From positions 124,001-188,000 of the forward strand of contig NZ_SADT02000008.1 of NCBI RefSeq assembly GCF_004016445.2: DNA of 64,000 bases, in the 5' to 3' direction. Position 1 is the first letter of the stretch; every line of letters starts with the position of its first letter. Shown piece after piece: positions 53,901 through 62,124 of this stretch. Made by a program: the position numbers and the translations under genes. The notes below the pieces were generated by a model. The model saw only the letters and a program-made list of their open reading frames with translations. It had not been told where the DNA came from and did not search any database. Source of the stretch: Mesorhizobium sp. M2E.F.Ca.ET.219.01.1.1 (GTDB lineage Bacteria > Pseudomonadota > Alphaproteobacteria > Rhizobiales > Rhizobiaceae).

Positions 53901-54785
53901 CGCTTTTCACAGCTCATGGCGGGCAGTGTGACGAAACCACTGCCCGGAACCGTCCTTGCGCAATTCCTGCGGGAATTGTTCGCCCATCAGGACGGACTCG
54001 TCCCCGCGGCCCAGATACTGCACATGCGATTGTTTGGCGATCGCAGTGACAAGATGCTGATCGATCCTGCCTTAGTCGAGGTCGGCCGCGAGATGTTGGA
54101 TGACGCTCGTATCTACACGCATGAATTTCGCCAGCACGATCACGACATCACCGAAATCGCCAAAGTCGTGTTCATGGCTGGCGACAATTCGGAACTCGCC
54201 CGAGCGATCTGCGTCGCGATGCGCGAGAATGCTGGCAACAATTATGTCAGTGATCGCGAGTTTAGGGAGTTGGCTGCACTGATCATGACGCGATACCCGT
54301 TAATCGTCTACGAGGAGATTGTCGAGAAATCGGCCAATATGCATCTCATTGAGCGCTTCTTCGGCGAACTTGCCGACGACGATGATGACAAAATGCCCGA
54401 GTCCGAGACCAGTCTCGAAACGCTGCTTGAGTGGGTGGCCCAGGACCCTCAAGCGCGCGCGCTCAAAGTAGGCCACGTCGTTCGATACACGGTCAAAGAT
54501 GGCGATAGCGGAGAACTGCGCTGGTCCGCACTCGCTCTGGCATTGATCGACATCGCCGTCGATCCTGGTGCAGTACTACGTGTGTTCGAGAACCGATTCT
54601 TCACCGGCGCCGGCTGGGGACCATTCTCACTCAGATTCGTGCGGCGTCGGCCACTCGTTGCCGCCATGCTCCAGAGCAGCCATCCGCGCGCTCGGGCCTG
54701 GGCGCGCGAGGCCGGCCCTCGGATCGAGGAAAGTATCAGACAATGGGATGAAATGGATCGCGATCGCGACAGTCGGTTCGAATGA
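50997..54785 (+). CDS. Second large STAND-like ATPase with N-terminal PD-(D/E)XK nuclease (defence candidate)
   Basis: Protein of 1262 residues from the ATG at 50997 (MTVFEVTKEM); the frame is open back to 50724 but that part looks non-coding. The nuclease region has GGNQTAGDGGVDGSI (Asp55) and RMIYFQSKAEVM (Gln78-Ser-Lys80), the same D...QxK plan as the previous gene. The ATPase has VVRLIGLSGMGKTRLAEALF (Walker A about 236-243), EAVMVVDNCTQRTHDQL (Walker B about 291-298) and a strand VSLLTIDYDVL. The C-terminal 800 residues are helical, rich in Arg, Asp and Leu, with no named repeat. The two proteins share layout but little sequence, so this is a pair of related strategies rather than a recent duplication. 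Confidence 0.75.
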   Translation: MTVFEVTKEMIVRLEDEQLRQLLCRLLEAEARARSIPLSAIAVGGNQTAGDGGVDGSIAWNGPPNPEGWLPQRMIYFQSKAEVMGPAKLTKEMRPGGVVRSIFTELAAVRGAYIVFSSDDPSKSSRDARLTAMRAALADVAGSDQIALDFYGADKIARWSNEHLGVALWLLEETGRPLAGWRRYGAWSAPDNPGQLYLVDDTARATIHDRELPMRDAVAAMREILARPGGVVRLIGLSGMGKTRLAEALFDDRLEAGAALPKERAVYGDTGLDLSVSAALMAEQIAVAGIEAVMVVDNCTQRTHDQLAEIVRRGNSRVSLLTIDYDVLSEQPAGTLVTLGCNSEEILEGVLKQRFPKLSNTEHRHLAEFSGGNARIALKIAEAGGEDIDLSKLKDSQLLERLFQGGRQERDSRMLDCAEAASLVHAFYVADGDGHVVEYPVLASLADINPQRFFRAIATFLDWGVVQQRGPQRAVMPPPLANMLAGPCIRRSDPDTLVATFSGGPVRLFASFARRIGQLHDERAAIAIAERFFAAGGPLGHPVEFDPLMHRAFIQAAPAAPEAALGAIERALASGDRDRLLVPNEHRRDLCQLLVHLAHEQRLFGRAIDVLIDFTLADRDTRDEFKARPHLLERFWPILSLTLADQDTRLLRIDRMLSNPDDRVRALGVEALDHMLDANHFSSSLSLEFGAKARLKEWRPNNGAGYRPWFDAAYDRLVMIAKGEHADTGRAREVIAEHFREHYDSSIDDKTLDAMRAVRGAGYWERGWRAINDTLHLMRSRPAPENPAAVNKLEALVALERDFRPKSLDDFFVTFVLGEPWRHWHPNGNDRKMLRNASTLSRAVGRVMMRRNVPLAPYLSRAAVAHGANSVWSFLAGLARSANDLDELWDMSYELFAVTDHGHPGQLGGLLEGARFRHRDWVERKLDAIVTDPTLGEHLITLQHAVPLDAAAVGRFSTALSRGLISVDRFSQLMAGSVTKPLPGTVLAQFLRELFAHQDGLVPAAQILHMRLFGDRSDKMLIDPALVEVGREMLDDARIYTHEFRQHDHDITEIAKVVFMAGDNSELARAICVAMRENAGNNYVSDREFRELAALIMTRYPLIVYEEIVEKSANMHLIERFFGELADDDDDKMPESETSLETLLEWVAQDPQARALKVGHVVRYTVKDGDSGELRWSALALALIDIAVDPGAVLRVFENRFFTGAGWGPFSLRFVRRRPLVAAMLQSSHPRARAWAREAGPRIEESIRQWDEMDRDRDSRFE

Positions 54786-54965
54786 AAACCAACCACTCGA
54801 ACCACCGTATATAAGCCAGCTTAGCGACCGACACGCCCATATTGGCTCCAATGCATCCAAACCGCTTCCCGCCCCTTTCAGTCACCAACAAGTTGGCCGG
54901 TCGCCGAAATGAGCCAGAGCTGATGACGTTGAAGACAAATAAGCCGCTACAGGTTCGCCTTTTGT

Positions 54966-55003
54966 GCTTCGAAAGTCGCATAAAGGGCAGTCTGGAATTT
55001 TTC
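54966..55003 (+). repeat. Dispersed 38-bp repeat, copy 1
   Basis: Matches 60595-60632 at 30 of 38 positions without gaps, with the shared core AAGTCGCATA. It lies in the non-coding stretch just right of the STAND genes. Origin unknown. Confidence 0.5.
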
Positions 55004-55028
55004 GGGGACTGGCCTGACACGGTGACTT

Positions 55029-55334
55029 TCAAAGGAGCATTATCTTCGAGTAGCGGACAACAATTTTGTCCTGCCGGAAGCGGCGCTCCAAGTCGCCCCG
55101 CCGGCGCTGCCAATCTGAAATGTCCACTGTTGGCGTCATCACCTCGAAGACGACAATTTCGTCGCTTTCTGTTTCTCCGCCGTCCTTCCAAAGACCTTGC
55201 GCAGGTGCCTGTAGATAGGCGGTCACGCCTTCGAAACGAGCCGCTAGCTCTTCTTTCAGCCGGTCGAATTCTCTCCCGGGGAAGGGTTGACCCTGGTTGT
55301 CTGAACGGGGCAAGAGGATTTGGACGAGATACAT
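55029..55334 (-). CDS. Conserved hypothetical protein (101 aa)
   Basis: Small protein of 101 residues starting MYLVQILLPRSDNQGQPFPG. It has alternating hydrophobic strands and two helices (FDRLKEELAARFEGVTAYLQ and WQRRRGDLERRFRQDKIVV), suggesting a compact alpha/beta (ferredoxin-like) fold. No signal peptide, membrane segment or catalytic motif is seen. Similar short proteins occur in rhizobia next to unrelated genes, as far as I recall. It is transcribed alone between the defence island and the next hypothetical gene. Confidence 0.65.
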   Translation of the reverse strand: MYLVQILLPRSDNQGQPFPGREFDRLKEELAARFEGVTAYLQAPAQGLWKDGGETESDEIVVFEVMTPTVDISDWQRRRGDLERRFRQDKIVVRYSKIMLL

Positions 55335-55519
55335 AGCAATGGCCGCCGTGCTGCGGCTCTCAGTTGGATTTGCTTACGAGGAGTGTGATCTGTGGACCGG
55401 CTCGATAAAGGAAACGGGCGACGCTCGCCCGTTGTTGTCACACTTAGCGATGTCGGGGTCCAAAATACGGTTCAGCCGTTGGACCGAGCCGCTACCTATT
55501 TCAACTCCCTAGGCGCGTT

Positions 55520-55984
55520 TCACTCCCTCGCATGAGTCAAGATTCGGAATAGCACCCACTGAGAGATCGCTTCGCGCAACCTGGTGAAAAGGTTGCCTTC
55601 TTTGTCGATGGCGGACCGAACTTGAACAGCAGCCCATCCGGCTTTCATCGTCCCGCCGACATGGCAATGGCAAACAACAGCGTGCAACTGCCAATCTGTT
55701 AGCTCGAAGAAGCGCTTGGCTTCGCCATATGTGTCGGTTTTCAGCCCCTCCGCGCGCAACATCGGATCGGCGAAAGCGATGCTGAGCGCGGAGCCCAGCG
55801 ACTGGGCTTTGTCGCGCACATCCAAGGTCATGTATTCCGTGCCGGGGAAAGCGGCGAGGCACTGTTCGGGATTTTGCTCGAGCAGCCTTGCCCAATGTTC
55901 CAGGCGCTGATTGCGTGTCATAGCCGGAAGTGATGCCGCGACTTCCGCGACCTCATGCAGTTCTTCGATGGTCTGATGTTTCAT
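55520..55984 (-). CDS. Conserved hypothetical protein (154 aa)
   Basis: Soluble protein of 154 residues from the ATG at 55984, with GGAGACGGCC immediately upstream. The sequence (MKHQTIEELHEVAEVAASLP, LEHWARLLEQNPEQCLAAFP, FELTDWQLHAVVCHCHVGGT) is mostly helical, with a His/Cys pair CHCH near residue 115 that might bind metal. No family name is known to me. An overlapping frame on the same strand is also open but has no ribosome site. Confidence 0.68.
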   Translation of the reverse strand: MKHQTIEELHEVAEVAASLPAMTRNQRLEHWARLLEQNPEQCLAAFPGTEYMTLDVRDKAQSLGSALSIAFADPMLRAEGLKTDTYGEAKRFFELTDWQLHAVVCHCHVGGTMKAGWAAVQVRSAIDKEGNLFTRLREAISQWVLFRILTHARE

Positions 55985-56405
55985 GGCCGTCTCCTGTTGG
56001 CGAGGCGCTCTGCCTGCATGTTGCACAGGTCGGAATGGGCCTCAGTCGTCCCTATGCATGCGAACCTGCAATGGGGCGGGAAGTTCCGTGGCCGGAAAAA
56101 TTTGCCGCCGCCCCTACATTGCCCCCAATGTCCCGGCGGCTCAGGCCACCCAGCAGCGTGCTAGTGCGGTGCTTGGACTAGTCGTTGGAGCAAGGGTAAT
56201 GCTTCAGATCTTTGTAAGGGGTGATGTCCAGATCCCCGGGCACGCGGCGAAGCTGTTCGGCTGCGACTACTCAAAGCAAACGGCACTCGTCCGTTCCGGC
56301 TTACACAACCGCTGTCACCCATAGCGCGGTCTTCTAAACTGGAACCAATTGCCGATTAGCAGATTCTCTTGCGGAGTGAGTGCCTGATCCAAGAAGGAGC
56401 TCGTC
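55985..56405. other. Intergenic region before csbD
   Basis: 421 bases. No convincing gene was found; several short open frames lack ribosome sites and family-like sequence. The right end holds a possible stress promoter (56341-56365). Confidence 0.5.
56341..56365 (+). promoter_or_regulatory. Possible EcfG-type general stress promoter for csbD
   Basis: GGAAC at 56341-56345, then 16 bases, then GATT. Alphaproteobacterial EcfG promoters read GGAAC-N16/17-CGTT, so the -35 fits well and the -10 only partly. CsbD-like genes are common members of that regulon. Confidence 0.35.
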
Positions 56406-56597
56406 ATGGGAAGCACGTCAGACAAGGTTAAGGGCAAGGGTAACGAGGTCGCTGGAAAGGCGCGCCAGGCCGTGGGCAAGGCCGTGGACAACCACGAGGA
56501 ACAGGCCAAGGGCAAGGTCCAGGAAACCAAGGGCAAGGCCCAGGTTGCGAAGGGTCAGGTCAAAGACGCGGTGAAGAACTTCGTCGACAAAGCCTGA
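56406..56597 (+). CDS. CsbD family stress-response protein
   Basis: 63-residue, highly charged, Lys/Ala/Gly-rich protein (SDKVKGKGNEVAGKARQAVG, VQETKGKAQVAKGQVKDAVK) with the short repeated units of the CsbD family. An AAGGAG ribosome site lies 12 bases before the ATG. CsbD proteins are strongly induced by general stress in many bacteria but have no defined activity. A possible EcfG-type promoter precedes it. Confidence 0.92.
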   Translation: MGSTSDKVKGKGNEVAGKARQAVGKAVDNHEEQAKGKVQETKGKAQVAKGQVKDAVKNFVDKA

Positions 56598-56736
56598 TTG
56601 TCGATATCCAGCTATCAGTTAGCCTGCGGCGACGCGGCTTTTCCTTAGAAGGGAGAAATCCGCCTCGGGACGGCGTATTCCCCAGTCGGGAGGCTCCAAC
56701 AGGCAGGCGGCTGTTCTGCCGACAGAAACTCAAGCC

Positions 56737-58443
56737 TCATGCGGCAGCTTTCCGCGCAGGCGAGCGGCGCTTGCCGCCGGTCCTTGACGTAAACTTGCGC
56801 TTTGAAAGGTGCGCAAGCAGGGCCGCCAGACACATCGCGTTGAGGACTCGGTCTCTTGGGACGCCTCCCTTGCGCGCCATCTCGACACCCCAATGCATGT
56901 GGTCGAGTTCGCGGATTGAATGCGCGTCTGGATTGATGCTGAAGATGCATCCGTAGTCGAGTGCCTTTTGATGCCACCGCCAGTCGAGGTCCAGCCGCCA
57001 CGGATGCGCGTTGATTTCGACCGCGACGCCATTTTTCGCGCACGCTTTGAGGACCTTATCGACGTCGAGATCGTAGCCGGGACGACGCAACAACTGGCGA
57101 CCGGTCATGTGCCCGATGATTGTCGTGAGGGGGTTCGCGATTGCCGCAATGATACGTTCCGTCTGCTCTTTCTCAGGCAACCTGAAACGGCTGTGCACAC
57201 TTGCGACAACGAAATCGAACTGCTTCAAGATGTGGTCCGGATAGTCAAGCGAACCGTCGGCCAGGATATCTGCCTCAATGCCCTTGAGGATGCGGAATTT
57301 TCCATCATACTTCTTGTTCAGCCGATCGGCTTCGCGGTGTTGTTCAGCAATCTCCTGCAACGTGAGCCCACCCGCATAGTGGGCGGACTGCGAATGGTCT
57401 GCGACGCCATAATACTCGAACCCGCGCCTACGGGTCGCTTCAGCCATTGCCTCAAGCGTCTCGGTTCCGTCGGATGCGGTCGTGTGAGAATGCAGGATCC
57501 CATGGAGATCTTCGTCCCGGACGAGGGTAGGGAGTTGCCGCCTCGCTGCCCGCTCAATCTCGTCCCTGCCTTCGCGCAGTTCAGGCTCGATGAACTGCAG
57601 GCCCAACGCTTCGTAGATTTGGGCCTCTGTCGCTGACGCGACGAGCTTCCTGCCGCGGTAGAGCCCTTCGGGTTTGAGGGCGAACCCCCTCTCGGCCGCG
57701 TACCGCCTCAACTGCTCAAGATGGGCCTCCGAACCGGTGGCTTCGAGGAGGCTCGCGCCAAAGCGCTTGTTGTCCGTGACGACAAGCCTGAGGGTGGACT
57801 GCTCGATTTCGGTCCGCCTCTTCCCAAGCGCTACCAGCGCGAGGTCGGCAACAAGTTCGCAACCGCGTCGGAAATCACCGGCGATTTCTACCCGCGAAAA
57901 CTCGGGATGCTCTTGCTTCAAAGATATGACCGCATGTTCAAGGAGGGCCGCGGCCTTGTGCAGGTGAAGCTGTGTCTCGCCGCTTCGAGCGATGGTCAAG
58001 TTCTGCAGGATCTTTGTCTGAAGCGAAGCACCGAGGCCTTTGACTGGCCGAATGCGATCTGCCTTTGCTGCCGCTTCGAGTTCAGCAATCGAGTTCACGC
58101 CGAGCGCGTGATGAAGCTTCAGGATCTTGTCGGGCCGAAGCCCCGGTATGGCAAACAGCTCCAAAACCCCCGCCGGCACTTCCTCGCGTAGCTTCTCAAG
58201 GCTTGGATGCGTGCCTGTTTCATAGAGCTTGCGCACCATGTCCGCGATCGCTTCGCCGATGCCTGGCATTCTGGTGAGGGTGCCCGCGGCGATGATCCGA
58301 TCAAGTGGTTGCGACAACGCAGCCAAGCTATCGGCAGCGCGCAAGTAAGCTTTGGCGCGATAGGGATTGCCTCCGCGAAGCGATGTGCGATGTGCATATT
58401 CCCTCAAGAGTCTGGCGACTGTCCGTGGATCGGTTTTTGCCAT
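56737..58443 (-). CDS. polX: DNA polymerase X with PHP exonuclease domain (PolX)
   Basis: Repair polymerase of 568 residues, the normal bacterial length. The N-terminal helix-hairpin-helix part has NPYRAKAYLRAADSLAAL, TRMPGIGEAIADMV and LFAIPGLRPDKILKLH. The family-X palm follows, with AGDFRRGCELVADLALVALG in place of the usual G-S-x-R-R-G-x-E...D-x-D. The C-terminal PHP domain has LHSHTTASDGTETL, YYGVADHSQSAHYAGGLT, GIEADILADGSLDYPD and NAHPWRLDL with the metal-binding His and Asp residues. The palm reads VADLALVAL where active polymerases have D-h-D-h, so polymerase activity is doubtful while the exonuclease looks intact. It points the same way as ligD, 90 bases downstream of it. Confidence 0.9.
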   Translation of the reverse strand: MAKTDPRTVARLLREYAHRTSLRGGNPYRAKAYLRAADSLAALSQPLDRIIAAGTLTRMPGIGEAIADMVRKLYETGTHPSLEKLREEVPAGVLELFAIPGLRPDKILKLHHALGVNSIAELEAAAKADRIRPVKGLGASLQTKILQNLTIARSGETQLHLHKAAALLEHAVISLKQEHPEFSRVEIAGDFRRGCELVADLALVALGKRRTEIEQSTLRLVVTDNKRFGASLLEATGSEAHLEQLRRYAAERGFALKPEGLYRGRKLVASATEAQIYEALGLQFIEPELREGRDEIERAARRQLPTLVRDEDLHGILHSHTTASDGTETLEAMAEATRRRGFEYYGVADHSQSAHYAGGLTLQEIAEQHREADRLNKKYDGKFRILKGIEADILADGSLDYPDHILKQFDFVVASVHSRFRLPEKEQTERIIAAIANPLTTIIGHMTGRQLLRRPGYDLDVDKVLKACAKNGVAVEINAHPWRLDLDWRWHQKALDYGCIFSINPDAHSIRELDHMHWGVEMARKGGVPRDRVLNAMCLAALLAHLSKRKFTSRTGGKRRSPARKAAA

Positions 58444-58533
58444 GGTTGAGGCAAACGGGACCGATATCCCCGGGTTCCAATCAGGCGAACGAGGCGAAGC
58501 CTTGATCCAGTCTTTCTGCCGTCGAGGAATGGG

Positions 58534-60429
58534 CTACAGATTTGGCAATAATTGGTCGGCTCGGCCCCATCCCACCAGGGATTTGCTGGCTGCGCGTTTC
58601 TTCAGTTCACCAGCATCGCCGATGTGGAAATGCGAGGGCGCATCAATCGTCTTCATTTCCGCCCAGGTGATGGGCGCGGCCACCGGAGCGCCCGGTCGGG
58701 ACCTCGCGCTGTAGGGCATGATTGCGGTCGCCCCTCGCTGGTTGCGCAGATAGTCGACAAAGATACGGCCCTTCCGCTTCGCCTTCGACAACACGGCCGT
58801 AAAGTGAGAGGGATCGGTCTGGGCGACCGCCTGCGCCAGCCCGGAGGCGAAGGCCTTCACCTCGGGCCATTCGGCCTGGGGTGTGAGCGGGGCGATCACA
58901 TGGACACCCTTGCCGCCCGTCAACATCGGGAAGGTGGTTAGCCCAAGCGATTTTAGAATGTCCCGGAACTGGAACGCGGCGGCACGCACCGCCTCGAAAT
59001 CGAGACCCTCGTCAGGGTCGAGGTCGAAGACGAGGCGGTCGGCCTTTTCAACGTCCTCGATCCGAGCGCCCCACCCGTGCAGCTCGATCGTTCCCATCTG
59101 CACGCAGGTCATCAGCCCATCGGCATCGTCGACATAAAGGTACGGCTCCTCGTGGCCATCCTTTTCCGCGATACCGACGTGGTGAACTTTGTCGCCAAAG
59201 CTGCCGGCATCATGTTTCTGGAAAAAGCACTTCTTGGCTCGGCCCTGGTGGCACCGAACAAGGCTTATCGGCCGGCTGCCGACCCAAGGGAGCATGATCT
59301 CCGCGACGGCTGCGTAGTGGTCGGCGAGCTGGCCCTTGGTGATGTTGGATTCGGGATAGATCACCCGGCCGCGGTTGCTGATGGCGATCGTGCTTGCCGC
59401 CGGAGGCGGCAGGGTTGCTGTACGTTGCGCCGTCTCAAGCGCAACGGCTTCCGGCTTCTTGTCCTCGCGCAGGCCGAGATAGCTTGGATGGCGCAATGTC
59501 CCTTCATTGGTCATCTCGGTGTAGGCGATCTCGGCAACAAGCTTCGGTCGCAGCCAGTGCGCGCCGCGAACCTCCGCGCGCGGTGCTTCGACCGTGGCGG
59601 CGCTCTGCTCGAGCGGGGCCATGGTCTTCATCAGCCGCGCCATCTCGGCGGTATCGAAACCGGTTCCGACCTTACCGGCATAGCGCAGCTTTCCGCCCTC
59701 ATGGACACCGAGGATCAGCGATCGAAACGCGCGGTCCTTGTCTGACGGCGTCCAGCCGACGAGCACGAATTCCTGGCGTTTGATGCACTTGATTTTCAGC
59801 CAGCTTCCGTCGCGAGCGCCGACATAGTCCGAATCGGCCAGTTTCGAGATTACCCCCTCGAGCCCGGCGTCGCAGAAGCGGTTCAGCAACTCGTCGCCCC
59901 GGCCCTGGATATGGTCGGAGTAGCGAAGGATAGGGTTCTTCGCCGGCAGAATTTCCTCCAGTTTCGCCTTGCGCTCCAGGAGGGGAAGCCTCGTCAGGTC
60001 TTCGCCGTCGAGTTGGAGCAGGTCGAAGGCATAAAAATCGATGCTGGCGGGATCGCCCTTCAAGGCGTTCTGGAGCGCCTGGAAACTCGATCGCCCCTCG
60101 GCGTCGATGACAACGGCCTCACCATCGATGAGCGCGGATCGAACCTTAAGCTTGCCTGCCTCCGAAAGGATAGAGGGGAAGCGCCCGGACCAGTCCAGGC
60201 CGGAACGTGTGTAGGCACGCGCCTCTCCGCCACCCACCGCGACGAGAATGCGGTAGCCATCGTATTTCATCTCGTGGATCCAGCGATCGCCGGCAGGGAC
60301 AGTGTCCACCAGCTTTGCGAGCTGGACGGGCCTAAAACTGGGCGGCCTTAATGTGGCTAGCTCAAGCGGAGGCGACTCCGTTTGACGAGCGCGCACCCCA
60401 TCGACTGCCTTTCGCTTGCTCACTTTCAC
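58534..60429 (-). CDS. ligD: DNA ligase D lacking the phosphoesterase domain
   Basis: End-joining enzyme of 631 residues. The ligase domain comes first: EMKYDGYRILV with the nucleotidyl Lys55, GEAVVIDAEG, FYAFDLLQLDGEDL, LEGVISKLADSDY and WLKIKCIKRQEFVLVGWT. The AEP primase-polymerase domain follows (about 350-620), with PISLVRCHQGRAKKCFFQKH, LVFDLDPDEGLDFEAVR and FPMLTGGKGVHVIAPL. Full-length rhizobial LigD has an N-terminal 3'-phosphoesterase domain and about 830-880 residues; here it is missing, and no such sequence lies upstream. No Ku gene is in the window. Its companion polX suggests a plasmid-borne break-repair set. Confidence 0.92.
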   Translation of the reverse strand: MKVSKRKAVDGVRARQTESPPLELATLRPPSFRPVQLAKLVDTVPAGDRWIHEMKYDGYRILVAVGGGEARAYTRSGLDWSGRFPSILSEAGKLKVRSALIDGEAVVIDAEGRSSFQALQNALKGDPASIDFYAFDLLQLDGEDLTRLPLLERKAKLEEILPAKNPILRYSDHIQGRGDELLNRFCDAGLEGVISKLADSDYVGARDGSWLKIKCIKRQEFVLVGWTPSDKDRAFRSLILGVHEGGKLRYAGKVGTGFDTAEMARLMKTMAPLEQSAATVEAPRAEVRGAHWLRPKLVAEIAYTEMTNEGTLRHPSYLGLREDKKPEAVALETAQRTATLPPPAASTIAISNRGRVIYPESNITKGQLADHYAAVAEIMLPWVGSRPISLVRCHQGRAKKCFFQKHDAGSFGDKVHHVGIAEKDGHEEPYLYVDDADGLMTCVQMGTIELHGWGARIEDVEKADRLVFDLDPDEGLDFEAVRAAAFQFRDILKSLGLTTFPMLTGGKGVHVIAPLTPQAEWPEVKAFASGLAQAVAQTDPSHFTAVLSKAKRKGRIFVDYLRNQRGATAIMPYSARSRPGAPVAAPITWAEMKTIDAPSHFHIGDAGELKKRAASKSLVGWGRADQLLPNL

Positions 60430-60738
60430 CGCCCCACACTCAAGAGCAATGGCTCAATCGCGTCCAACGCAGGACTGCTTCTTTGGTTTCGACGCTCAGT
60501 GGGGTGGGTGCAGTTCTCCCTACCTGAACCGCAGAAAGGGCAGAGCTATCTTGCCGTCAGAAGGATACGAGGTGCCCTCGACGTCTGCCCGTTTGCTCCG
60601 GAAGTCGCATAGAAGGCATTGTTGAATTCTTCACTCGGCGCGTTTCAAGAAGTCTACTTGAGGTTATTGGTCGTGCGCGGATGCGTTGATTCAGCAGGTG
60701 CGTCCCGGACTGGCCTGCGAACGCCCTGAGCCAGCGCG
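60430..60738. other. Intergenic region between ligD and the phosphodiesterase gene
   Basis: 309 bases with no convincing gene on either strand. It contains the second copy of the 38-bp dispersed repeat (60595-60632). Confidence 0.5.
60595..60632 (+). repeat. Dispersed 38-bp repeat, copy 2
   Basis: Ungapped match to 54966-55003, 30 of 38 bases. Same orientation, 5.6 kb apart, flanking the block that holds the hypothetical genes, csbD, polX and ligD. Confidence 0.5.
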
Positions 60739-61206
60739 TTAGCCGCTACTTAGATCGTGAATGGCCGGCTGTAGACCGTCAGGCGTGATATCAACCGTCG
60801 CAAGCGTGATCGGTAGCTTAAAACGACGGTGACCGGCGCTGCCTGGATTAAGATATAGCACGCCGTCAACGGTTTTGAGTTTTGGCACATGGGAGTGACC
60901 CGACACGACCATGTCGATGCCAAGCGCCGCTGGTGAGACCTGAAGCGCCTTGAGATCATGAAGGACGTAGAAGGTTCTGCCTGCCAGCCGCACCAGCGCG
61001 GTGTCAGCGTATTTCGAAGCCCACCCGGCCCTGTCCACGTTGCCTCTGATCGCGGTAACCGGCGCGATCTGCTGAAGCGCGGCAATAATGTCAGGACTGC
61101 CAATGTCTCCGCCATGGATGATGTGGTTTACCCGGGCCAGGCGCAGTTCCGCCTCAGGTCTCAGCAGGCCGTGGGTGTCAGAGATGATGCCTATCCTGAA
61201 TGTCAT
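60739..61206 (-). CDS. Metallophosphoesterase, YfcE/MJ0936 family
   Basis: Phosphodiesterase of 155 residues with the complete metal-binding set: IGIISDTHGLLRPE (DxH), IIHGGDIGSPDII (GGD), VTAIRGNVDRAGW (GN-D), FYVLHDL (His) and MVVSGHSHVPKL (GHxH). YfcE-type enzymes hydrolyse small phosphodiesters in vitro; the physiological substrate is usually unknown. It is nine bases downstream of the ribonuclease Z gene, on the same strand, so the two form an operon. Confidence 0.9.
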   Translation of the reverse strand: MTFRIGIISDTHGLLRPEAELRLARVNHIIHGGDIGSPDIIAALQQIAPVTAIRGNVDRAGWASKYADTALVRLAGRTFYVLHDLKALQVSPAALGIDMVVSGHSHVPKLKTVDGVLYLNPGSAGHRRFKLPITLATVDITPDGLQPAIHDLSSG

Positions 61207-61215
61207 TGTCGGTCG

Positions 61216-62124
61216 TTATATGGTGAGCACATCGAGATCAGCCGCAATACGGCTGTTCGGAAATGCCCGCACGGCTTCCGCGAGGATTTCTTCGTCGGCA
61301 TAGCGGCCAGAGATATGCGTAAGAACGAGCTGCTTCACGTTGCTCGTCGCTGCCAGAGATGCCGCCCGCGCAGCCGTGAGATGACCATAGTCGCGCGCCA
61401 TGGCCGCATCTCGTTCCAAGAAGGTGGCCTCGATCACCAGAAGATCGGCGCCGCGGACATGTTCCGCGAGATCATCGGTCGACTCGGTATCGCCGATGAT
61501 GACCAGCTTCTTGCCTGCTTCCAGCGGCCCCAACACGTCTTCGGAAGCAACTGTTCGGCCATTCGCGAGCGTGATTGAGCGGCCCTCCACCAGTTCCTTC
61601 CTGATTGGACCGTCTGGCACGCCTAGAGATGTGAGGTGCTCGGCGCGAAGGTGGCGGCGCGGTGGTGTCTCGATCACGAAGCCATAGCTATCGGTGTCGC
61701 GGTGACGAACCTGAAAGCAGTCGATCATGAATTCGTCCGCGTCAAAAAACCGGCCGGGCGTCAGCGGCTCAAGCGTTAGTGGGATCGGCGCTCGTCCTTC
61801 ACCCCACAGACCAGCGAGCATGCGCACAATGACATCGAGGGTATCCGAGCCTCCATGGACGGTCAGGAGATCGTCGCTTTGCCGCAACCGGAGTGTCGAG
61901 AACAGGCCGGGAATTCCAAGGATATGGTCGAAATGCGCATGGGTGAGCAACAGGCGATGAAGCCGCCTGAAGCCAGCGCCGCTGCGCAGCAGCTGGCGCT
62001 GCGTGCCTTCCCCGCAGTCGACTAGAATTCGGTGGCCTCCAGCCTCGACAAGCAGGGCAGGGTGATTTCGCTCGGCAGAGGGTACGCTGGCCGAGGTGCC
62101 AAGAAATGTCAGTCTGAAAATCAT
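61216..62124 (-). CDS. rnz: Ribonuclease Z (tRNA 3'-endonuclease)
   Basis: Zinc-dependent beta-lactamase-fold endonuclease of 302 residues, the short RNase Z form. Motifs are LTFLGTSASVPSAERN at the start, VDCGEGTQRQLLRSG, the metal site LLTHAHFDHILGIPGL (HxHxDH), VIIGDTESTDDL and the C-terminal VLTHISGRYADEEI. It removes the 3' trailer of tRNA precursors without an encoded CCA. A housekeeping-type gene on a plasmid is unusual. It could be an extra copy or a sign that the replicon is a chromid. Confidence 0.93.
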   Translation of the reverse strand: MIFRLTFLGTSASVPSAERNHPALLVEAGGHRILVDCGEGTQRQLLRSGAGFRRLHRLLLTHAHFDHILGIPGLFSTLRLRQSDDLLTVHGGSDTLDVIVRMLAGLWGEGRAPIPLTLEPLTPGRFFDADEFMIDCFQVRHRDTDSYGFVIETPPRRHLRAEHLTSLGVPDGPIRKELVEGRSITLANGRTVASEDVLGPLEAGKKLVIIGDTESTDDLAEHVRGADLLVIEATFLERDAAMARDYGHLTAARAASLAATSNVKQLVLTHISGRYADEEILAEAVRAFPNSRIAADLDVLTI

